DNA of 64,000 bases from Diogma glabrata (lineage: Eukaryota > Arthropoda > Insecta > Diptera > Cylindrotomidae). This document shows positions 56,294 through 64,000 of this stretch, one piece after another. Every line of letters starts with the position of its first letter. The stretch's first letter is position 1. The position numbers were made by a program, and so were the translations under genes. The notes under the pieces are model-generated. The model saw nothing but the letters and a program-made list of their open reading frames with translations, was not told where the DNA came from and did no database searches. The stretch covers positions 196,248,379 through 196,312,378 of the forward strand of contig OY856188.1 in the NCBI GenBank assembly GCA_963693315.1, in the 5' to 3' direction.

Positions 56294-59200
56294 TTAACAT
56301 CTGTTTTTGTTCTTAGCTATAATACTAGAATGTTGCGTAGGTAACTGAAAAGTTACCTTTCGAAGATGTGATGCTCGTTGAATTGTGTCAGTCATGTACG
56401 CTGGTTTCAGTCTGTCAATTGAAATCGTCTGGTTTTTACCTTTGATTTCAACGATAAAACTTTTTCGGAATCGTCTGATGACTTTAAATGGACCCTCGTA
56501 TGGTGGTGATAAACTTGGTCGTACCTTATCCACCCTGACGAAAACATAATCGCATTCCAAAAGATCTTTTGGAACGTAAATATTAGTCTGAGGATCCTTC
56601 CGTGTATCTTTAGGAATTAAAGATCGCATCCATTGCTGTAAATGGTCAATCAGATTTGCTGGTTCTATTGGATGTGAATCTTCAGGATGTATAAATAGTT
56701 CTCCTGGAATCTTCAGACTTTGTCCGTAGACAAGATCCGCAGGAGTACACCCTAGATCAGATTTGATCGAAGACCGAATGCCTAGCATGACGATGGGGAG
56801 TGTATCACTCCAATTGGTAGTATTACCATGAGATTCAAGTGAAGATTTGAGCTGTCGATGGAATCTTTCTACGATTCCATTGGCTTTTGGATTGTAAGCC
56901 GTCGTCCTTATTTTATGAGAACCCATGATGTTCATAAGTTCCTGAAATAACTTTGATTCGAAATTCGCTCCGCGATCAGAAGTTATGTTTAACGGCACAC
57001 CAAATCTTGAAATATGATTTGTTAAGAAAGCTTTTGCTACAGTCTCAGCTGTTCCATCCACCAAAGGTATTGCTTCGGGCCACCGAGTGAAACGATCGAT
57101 TGTAGTCATGATATACCGATATTCATGAGATGGAGGTAAAGGACCTACCAAATCGACGTGAATAATCTCGAATCTGGCCGACGGCACAGGTATCTGGCCG
57201 TATTCTGAATGAGTGTGTCGTTGAATCTTACTTCTTTGACATGATAAGCATGTCTTAGACCAAAATTCAACATCAACGCTCATTGAAGGCCAGAAATAAC
57301 GTTTAGAGAGCATCTTCCGGGATGCTCTTATACCGGGGTGGGAAAGACCATGTAAAGAATCGAATGTTGATCTTCTTAGGGACTCAGGTAAGTATGGACG
57401 AAATGTTTTTGTCGAGGTCTCACACCAAATTGGTTTCCTGTGCATTTTTGTTGTGATGGGTTCTAACTTCCATTTAGAACCTACGACCTGTGGATTTTTA
57501 ATTAAATTTTGGAGTTCTGGATCGATCTCTTGAAGTGTAACGAGTTTATCGACATCCAATCCAGTAAAATTGATAGCCATTTCCTCAGTTCGTGAAAGAG
57601 CATCTGCCACTACATTATTCGTGCCAGCGATGTGTCGAATATCAGTTGTAAACTGGGAAATGAAATCAAGATGACGAGCCTGACAGGGACTTCTTTCCGT
57701 TTTTGAGGCGATTGATGTTACAAGAGGTTTATGGTCTGTGAACACAGTGAACATACGACCTTCTATGAAGTAACGGAAGTGTTTAATAGCTAGAAAAATA
57801 GCCAATAATTCGCGATCAAAAGTGGAATAATTTTTCTCTGCAGGCGAGAGTTTTCGGGAGAAAAATCCTAAAGGCTGCCAGCTTCCTTTGTTTAGTTGTT
57901 CTAATACTGCTCCTGTTGCAGTACCTGAAGCATCCGTTTTGATACAAAAGCTTGCGTTTTGTAACGGATGAGCCAATAGTGTGCAGTTTACAAGCGCCAG
58001 TTTGACATTGTCAATGGCTGTACTGCATTTGAGGGGCCAGACAAATGCTGACTTCTTTTTTATCTTGGCTAGTTCAGCAAGATAGCCATGTAGAGGAGCA
58101 ATTAGCTCGGCTAAGTGGGGTATAAATCTATAGTAATAGTTTACCATTCCCACAAATCGCTGAACTTGGCGAACTGAAGTTGGCTGTGGAAAATCTTGTA
58201 TGGCCATGATTCGATCTGGGGATGGCTTTATGCCATCCTTTGTGATTTCATGGCTCAAGAAATCAAGAGAAGGAACGCCAAATACGCATTTAGAAATTTT
58301 AATTTTAATATCGAAATCAGATAATCTTTTGAAAAGAATGCGTAAGTGAATTTGGTGTTCCTGTGGAGAATTACTTGCCACCAAAACATCGTCGATATAA
58401 GCAAATACGAAATCTAATCCCTTGAGCACTTCGTCCATAAAACGCTGGAAAGTCTGAGCTGCGTTTCTCAGACCATAAGGCATTCTAAGGAATTCAAAGA
58501 GACCAAACGGAACAGTTATCGCAGTTTTGTGGATATCTTCAGCAGCGACTGGTATTTGGTGGTAAGCCCGGACAAGATCGATTTTGGAGAATACAGTGCA
58601 TCCGTGAAGATGCATGGAAAAATCTTGTATATGTGGTATGGGGTATCGATCTGGGATGGTAACATCATTCAGACGTCGATAGTCCCCGCAAGGTCTCCAA
58701 TCATTTTGATCCTTCTTTGGAACCAAATGTAGTGGAGATGAAGCACAAGATGAGGATGGTTTAATCAATCCTAGCTGGGCCATATGCGAAAATTCGTCTT
58801 TTGCAATTTTGAATTTAGTAGCTTCTAGTCTACGTGGTCGAGAGAAAGGTAATTGTCCTTTTGTGATAATTCGATGAACCACGTTGTGTTTGACTGGAGC
58901 GTTATATTTGGGTTCCTGAGTGAGAGATGGGAAGTCATGGAGCATGTCTCCATAACTTCCTTGAATATTGTACAAGCGCAGTGAAGGCGTACTATATGAG
59001 TACGAAATAGTATTCACTGTTAATTGTGTACTAGTATCTAGTAAGCGTTTACGCTTTAGATCGACAATCAATGAGAACTTGGTCAGAAAGTCAGCACCTA
59101 TAATAGGTTTACTTACTGATGCTACGACAAATGTATGCCGTAGTTCTCTACGGAGACCCAAATCTAAATTCAACAATTTAGTACCAAAAGTGTGGATCAT

Positions 59201-59396
59201 AGATCCATTAGCGGCTGTCAGGACATTGTGTTCGTCTTTAATTAGGTTTGAAAAAGATTGACACGGGATCACTGATACATCAGCGCCTGTGTCAATAAGA
59301 AATTCAAGATTCGTATTGAAACACCTGACGAACAGACGGCTTGTAGTCTGTATCCCAACGTTAGCCGTATTCACGTTAGGAACAGTTAGTTTCCCG
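56294..59396 (-). CDS. pol: gypsy-2 pol: protease, RT, RNase H, integrase (open)
   Basis: The frame is open for over 1,020 codons. Protease has [13 protein letters not shown] (about 59290). RT has [24 protein letters not shown], and the catalytic YIDDVLVAS (about 58400). RNase H has [14 protein letters not shown] and FTDHKPLVT. Integrase has an HHCC site ([15 protein letters not shown]...CLSCQ), a DDE core ([28 protein letters not shown]) and a GPF module (PYEGPFKVI). No ATG precedes the protease. The frame overlaps gag in -1 and is entered at the heptamer at 59395-59389. The stop is at 56294-56296. Confidence 0.95.
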
Positions 59397-60363
59397 AATT
59401 CGGTGTGATGTTTACAGAGCTAGAAGATTTGTAGGAGCAATTTCCTACGCATCTTGCAGCTTTCGGTCCAAACGTTCGATGGTACCAACAAATGTTTTTA
59501 GATGAAGGTGATCTGCTTCTAGGTCTAAAGTTGTTTCGTCGAAAAGACGAGTACCTAGAAGGTGATCGAGATCTTGACCTCTGGAAGTTGTTTTCCCAGT
59601 TGTCTAGACGTGACTTCATATTGTTAAAAGAAGATGTTAGTTGTTCTAACATCTTCTCAAATGGATGTTGTGGTTGTTGCCAGATCCCTGTAGATGTCGA
59701 AGGTACATTGGCCTTTTCGACATTGGACTGGTTTATGTTACCACAAGAAGGGGAACCGTTAATTGCTTCCCAAATCCTGTCCGCGACTGGTAGCAATTTT
59801 TGGATGTCGTCGCTCTGTACTGCAACGACAACAGTTTTCACACCTATAGGAAGTCGAGCGAGCCAGAGATTTTTAATAAGCTCAGGTGTGACCGCGGTAG
59901 AATCCCCAACTATAAGAAGTAGCTGGTCGTAGAATGAAGAAGGCTTTTGATTGCCAATATCTACGGTTTTTAAAAGTTTTTCAATTCGATTTTGCTCTGA
60001 TTCTGAAAGGTGGCTAATAATTTTAGCTTTAAGAGTTTCGTAACGATTTGTTGTGGGAGGATTTAGTAAAAGAGGGCGAACGATAGCAAGGACCTTTGGT
60101 TTGAGAGCAGCTAAAACTGCGCCAAACTGTTGCTTGTCGTCGGTTATGTCTTTGGTAGCGAATAAATTCTCTACCAACAAGAACCACAATCCTGGGTCCG
60201 ATTCAATGAAATCTGGGAGTGTTGTCGTCGCCATATTCCTTTCTAATTTAGGTTTAGTATTTTTCTGCGGTTGAAGCGGTGGTGGTTTCTCTACCCCTTT
60301 ATTTTGTGCCGCGTTCGATCGTAAAATTCTTTGTGCGCTGGAGTCCGACTCCGAACCACTCAT
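59386..60363 (-). CDS. gag: gypsy-2 gag (325 residues, open)
   Basis: It starts [17 protein letters not shown] at 60363 and ends with TAA at 59388-59386. Gag forms the particle and binds RNA. The middle is capsid-like ([35 protein letters not shown]). An Arg/Ser-rich stretch ([20 protein letters not shown]) precedes a single CX2HX9CX3C motif, [18 protein letters not shown] (about 59470-59420). That motif is the unusual CHCC zinc site described for CsRn1-type elements, in place of the usual CCHC knuckle. Confidence 0.93.
   Translation of the reverse strand: MSGSESDSSAQRILRSNAAQNKGVEKPPPLQPQKNTKPKLERNMATTTLPDFIESDPGLWFLLVENLFATKDITDDKQQFGAVLAALKPKVLAIVRPLLLNPPTTNRYETLKAKIISHLSESEQNRIEKLLKTVDIGNQKPSSFYDQLLLIVGDSTAVTPELIKNLWLARLPIGVKTVVVAVQSDDIQKLLPVADRIWEAINGSPSCGNINQSNVEKANVPSTSTGIWQQPQHPFEKMLEQLTSSFNNMKSRLDNWENNFQRSRSRSPSRYSSFRRNNFRPRSRSPSSKNICWYHRTFGPKAARCVGNCSYKSSSSVNITPNSGN
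59389..59395 (-). promoter_or_regulatory. -1 ribosomal frameshift heptamer GGGAAAC
   Basis: The minus strand reads TCG GGA AAC TAA in the gag frame. G GGA AAC fits X XXY YYZ, and a one-base backward slip gives GGG AAA, exactly the pol frame. The gag stop follows immediately. GGGAAAC is a known slippery sequence in retroviral gag-pro junctions. Confidence 0.85.
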
Positions 60364-61142
60364 TTAAAGTGAGTTATATTGAGGGAGAAACACACACACT
60401 TAAATTAAACCGTAATAACACTTCAAAACAAAAGTGTATGATTTTTTAACGCAATAAAAATTTTTTTTTGTTTAAAAACACCGTAAGTAAAATCCAAAAA
60501 TAAAAAAAATATGATATAATGTTGGAGCTATTTCCGTTGCTCAACAACTATAACCGAAACAATATATGTATGCAATTTTTTTTTTAAATAGATATATAAT
60601 ATATGTATAAAATCAAGAATAAAACACTATTTTTGTACTTTTTATTAATTGGCTTGCGTGTGTTGAATAATATAAAAAAATTTGTGACTCACCCAATTCC
60701 TAATTCTTTTTATGAGTTGATTGTTATTTGTTTTAGTTGATTGTTGAGTTGAATTGTTTTATGTTTGATTGTTGAGTTGATTAAGATGAATTTTATTTGA
60801 TCAGATGTACGGCAAAAAAATTTTTTTTATTTTAAATTACAGATGCAGTAGAAAGTTCTTTTTACTTTTAATTACAGATGCAGTGAAAAATTTTGTATAA
60901 AATCCCACGTGGTTTAGTAACAATTTTAATTGATGTAACGGTATATTACCGTTTTTCCGTGTACCCAAAATAAAATATATTATGTGGCAGTAATTACGGT
61001 CTTTTAAATGATTATTTTATTATTTAATATGGTTTGATATTTACCTTTTATCTGGTGTAATGCAATATTACACCAGATTTCCAGATACACGGCCTATGTT
61101 TTCTGAAAGTGTTGTTTTCACTTATCTTGATGAATCTAATTT
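60364..61142 (-). other. gypsy-2 5' leader
   Basis: About 780 bp of AT-rich sequence between the PBS and the gag ATG. It includes a self-complementary stretch, CTGGTGTAATGCAATATTACACCAG-like, near 61051-61080 and repeated GTTGATTGTTGAGTTG words near 60715-60785. Confidence 0.7.
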
Positions 61143-61161
61143 GTCCAAATCGGGGTCACCA
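61143..61161 (-). promoter_or_regulatory. gypsy-2 PBS, tRNA-Trp-like
   Basis: The minus strand reads TGGTGACCCCGATTTGGAC, two bases after the LTR end. TGGTGACCCCGA is complementary to the TCGGGGTCACCA 3' end of eukaryotic tRNA-Trp, the primer known for CsRn1 elements. The remaining bases diverge. Confidence 0.8.
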
Positions 61162-61163
61162 TT

Positions 61164-61733
61164 TATAGTTTCAATAAACTATTGAAACTATTTTAATATC
61201 AAAGTGAATTTAAAACCAACTTTAACTTCAACTTTACAATATTTATTTTTTTATAAGCAAATCAATGTAAACTAACAATGTTAGAATTCATAAAAATATA
61301 ATTTTGTCACAATAAGATTTGAACAACTCAAAGGTTTTAATAATAATTAATAAATTTGATGTTTTTCAACTCAATGGTTAAAACAAGAGAGAGTTTATAA
61401 TTATATTTGCAAGCTACAAATTATTTTTTATTTAATTTTATTTAATTAGGCAAATGTTGGTGAGGCCAAAAAATATTCCTATGAATAAAATGTGAGACAC
61501 AATATACTTTATATCTTCAACACACGCACACCTACCCATTTGTTTAGAAAAGACAGAAATGATTAGAAAATTCATTTTTCTATTTCTTTTTTATTTATAT
61601 TATATTTTCTTTATTAAATTGTTTTATTTTGGAATACAAAATTGTTTTACTTTGTTTGGTGTTAAAAAGATTTTTATTTTGTTTAAATGAATTTCAGATT
61701 TTGAATTGTAGAGGAAGGAATCTGGTTCCTACA
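61164..61733 (-). repeat. gypsy-2 5' LTR (570 bp)
   Basis: The minus strand starts TGTAGGAACCAGATTCC and ends AGTTTATTGAAACTATA. It is followed by the target duplication at 61734. Confidence 0.95.
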
Positions 61734-61737
61734 GAAA

Positions 61738-62865
61738 AACCAAATGGAAAAATGAGGATTTGCTTGGACCCGATTTCCGAAATATTTAAATGAATTTATT
61801 GTGCGTGAACATTTTGCCATACCTAACACAGAAGATATCTTCTCACGACTAGCAGGTAAAGCTAAGTTTTCAGTTCTTGATAAGAAGAATGGCAAGTTGC
61901 GTTGGAAAGGAAAAGCTCGAAACTTTGTACATTTAGATTAGAACCCCATTCGATCGTTATAAGTTTAATATTTTACCGTTTGGCATTAAATCTGCTCCCG
62001 AGGTATTTCAAAAGAAAAATGTTGAGATATTTGGTGATATCCAAAATGTAGAAATTTATTTTGATGATTTTATTATCGGCGGAAGAGATGAAATTGAACA
62101 TGACTTTGCATTGAACAAAGTATTAGAACGAGCAAAGGGGTACGGTTTGAAATTTAATCCAGAAAAAATTCAGTTTAAGTCAGCTAAGATTATGTTTATG
62201 GGACAAATAACTTCTAAGGACGAAATTTGTCCTGATAAAAAGCATGCAACGTCCTCAGAACAAGACAGATTTGTTGCGATTTTTAGGAATGACCATATAT
62301 CTTAGTAAGTTTTTTCCAAATCTATCAAAAGAAACAGCGCACTTAAGATTATTGACAAGTGATAAAATTGAATGGGTTTGGACAGATGATCATGAAACAG
62401 AGTTCAATCGTTTAAAATCTTTGATATCATCGCATATCCAATATTAAAAATATTCGATGAAAATCAAAACGTTATAATTCAAACGGACGCTTCAAAAGAT
62501 GGATTGGGTTGTGGATTATTACAAAGTGATCATGTAGTATCGTACGCATCCAGGACCCTTAACCGGTCGAAAAGAAGTATGCTCAAATAGAAAAAGAAAT
62601 GTTAGCAATTGTATTTGCCTTTGAAAAGTTTCATGAGTTTGTCTATGGTCAGAAAGTTGTTGTCCATTCGGATCATAAACCCCTAGTATCAATCGTAAAA
62701 AAGGATTTAGATGAGGTGTCAGCAAGATTACAATGCATTTTATATAAAGTTTTAAAGTACTCGTTTGAGGTAGTATATGTGCCTGTAAGTAAGTTATTTG
62801 TCACTGATACCCTTTCAAGTGCGTTCGTTTCTGATTGTCCACTTATTGATCCAGAAATGTCGTAA
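61738..62865 (+). pseudogene. pol: Mag-like RT and RNase H, frameshifted
   Basis: The RT catalytic block is YFDDFIIGG (about 62056). RNase H has IQTDASKDGLGCGLLQ (about 62476) and HSDHKPLVSIVKKDL (about 62665). Several frameshifts (about 61795, 61930, 62275, 62450, 62565) split it into short frames. It stops at 62863-62865. Confidence 0.85.
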
Positions 62866-62929
62866 AACATTCATAATTTGTCTAATTTCGTTCCAATGCT
62901 GGACGCAAGTAAATTTGAATTTGAACTCA

Positions 62930-63724
62930 TGTCAAAGCTGATGCTATTCTTAATACAATAAAAATTTACGTTATAAGTGCCCTCAAGTCCTCATTACCCT
63001 CAGTACCTTCAGTCAAACTTGCTGAAAAAGGTGTTACAATATGTAAAAGAATATTAAAAATAAAGTTTGATGAAGGCAAACCAAGTGAAGTAGATAGTGC
63101 TCTATTAGAATATAGAAATACACCTCTTTCGTCGTTAGGATACACGCCGGCAGAAATTATGTTAGGTAGAAATCTCAAAACGAAAAATCCAGTTTCAGTT
63201 CAACTATTCAGCCAGTTAATATTAAATACCATTCCATATAAAAACGATAGAAGAAAAACGAAAACTACAGTCAAAATATTACGATAAATCTGCAAAAGAT
63301 ATGAAACCGTTAGAAAAACGGGAAAACAAGTTACAAAAAATAAAGTTTGGGAGTCGGCCAAAGCATTGGACAAATTCAATGATGATCTTATATTGTACAA
63401 TACCAAGGTGGTAGTGTTTATCGACGCAGTACAAAGTGTTTAAATAAAATACAAATTGCTTACAATGATAGTAGAGGTAGTGAGAATTTTGACGATGACA
63501 TAATTAAATCATCGAGTGTTAATAGTGATTTCGGAAATATTCAAGAAAACCAGAACGCATTGAGTAGTACACAAGAGAATTCAGGTATTGTTGAAAATAA
63601 TATTGGACAAGAAAATCAAAACGTTTCAAATAGTACACAAGAGAATTTAGGTTCAAGCATTCAAACAAGTCGAGGCAGGGAAAGGAGACGGCCAAAATAT
63701 TTGGATGATTGTGTAACGTCATAA
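62930..63724 (+). pseudogene. Mag-like integrase C terminus; catalytic core missing
   Basis: Only the end of the integrase remains: ALLEYRNTPLSSLGYTPAEIMLGR (about 63098-63170), then a charged tail. The HHCC site and DDE motifs expected between 62865 and 63090 are absent and the spacing is far too short, so an internal deletion has removed them. Confidence 0.8.
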
Positions 63725-64000
63725 AACAGATGTATGTTTTCAAAATTTTAAAATTCCTAATTTATTGTTATTATGACATAATTGTAGTCAATAATTTAAA
63801 ATTTTTGCCGTAATCATTTAAATAACAAAGAGCTCATTTTACAACATAATTTGGTTTACACTCATTTAGTTGCATACATTTATTTCGAATGTTGTCAAGT
63901 TGGCGAATGTTGTTTGGAAGATTTGTTTTATTCATTTATTGTTTAAAAGAAAAGTTATTAATTGAAGTTATATTATACAAAATCAAAACTTTCTTATTTT

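Larger units (their letters stand above)
55187..61733 (-). mobile_element. Full-length CsRn1-like Ty3/gypsy element (gypsy-2), inserted in the Mag-like RT
   Basis: On the minus strand the order is 5' LTR 61733-61164, PBS, gag, pol, PPT, 3' LTR 56256-55187. The target duplication is GAAA (plus strand), 55183-55186 and 61734-61737. Both gag and pol are open and the LTRs look nearly identical outside one insertion, so this copy may be intact and recent. Clade evidence is a CHCC-type gag zinc motif, the RT wording, and a PBS matching tRNA-Trp. All three are known traits of the CsRn1 group. Confidence 0.95.
61734..63724 (+). mobile_element. Mag-like Ty3/gypsy element, 3' part
   Basis: It resumes with KPNGKMRICLDP, the RT sequence that follows 55182. 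It ends in a basic RERRRPKYLDD tail and a stop at 63722-63724. Sequence after 63724 is AT-rich and may include the start of the 3' LTR, but no match to 53240-53616 could be shown. Confidence 0.88.

Noticed and set aside
63725..64000. 3' LTR of the Mag-like element at the right edge
   Set aside because: Expected here, but I could not match it to the 5' LTR end at 53240-53616.

Overview
The window is very AT-rich eukaryotic DNA, almost certainly from an insect. The evidence is one intron-containing animal gene with 55-66 nt introns, Ty3/gypsy and jockey-like elements of insect type, and long (TA)n tracts. A dipteran is possible but cannot be fixed from sequence alone. Nearly everything else is transposable-element (TE) sequence, and most of the long AT-only open frames are chance products of (TA)n.

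The only recognisable host gene is fatty acid 2-hydroxylase (FA2H) on the minus strand. Five exons can be placed exactly: 43849-43622, 43566-43414, 26841-26715, 26652-26536 and 26469-26384. Phases agree at every junction and a stop codon closes the last exon. The first two and last three exons are separated by a 16.6 kb intron packed with mobile elements and hairpins. The N-terminal cytochrome b5 part was not found.

Layout. 1-499: 3' end and LTR of a retroelement cut by the window edge. 861-1810: nested palindromes. 1853-9755: complete Ty3/gypsy element with 347/346 bp LTRs, CTAT target duplication, and gag and pol each broken by one nonsense codon. 10905-12535: degenerate minisatellites in opposite orientations around an LTR-like block. 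15563-16709: foldback element. 18484-22060: (TA)n element carrying a 5'-truncated LINE inside its TA tract. 22744-23117: palindrome. 23631-25376 and 27005-29200: two copies of a terminal-inverted-repeat (TIR) element, the second with two further insertions. 30852-33489: long-TIR element with a nested MITE. 33503-34190: second copy of the (TA)n element, lacking the LINE. 34218-38070: two head-to-tail 1.93 kb copies. 39900-41285: near-perfect 1.39 kb palindrome, followed by a Helitron 3' terminus. 42275-42385: inverted copy of a repeat at 17810-17905. 44930-46140 and 52080-52455: fragments of the same families. 53617-63724: decayed Mag-like gypsy element split by a complete CsRn1-like gypsy element on the minus strand (55187-61733), whose 3' LTR contains a third insertion.

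The most informative signals are: a canonical -1 frameshift heptamer abutting the gag stop of the CsRn1-like element; the three-deep nest with all target duplications readable; a pair of MITE copies that shows the birth of a (TA)n microsatellite; a LINE lodged in such a tract; and the unusual density of long hairpins, several inside the FA2H intron.
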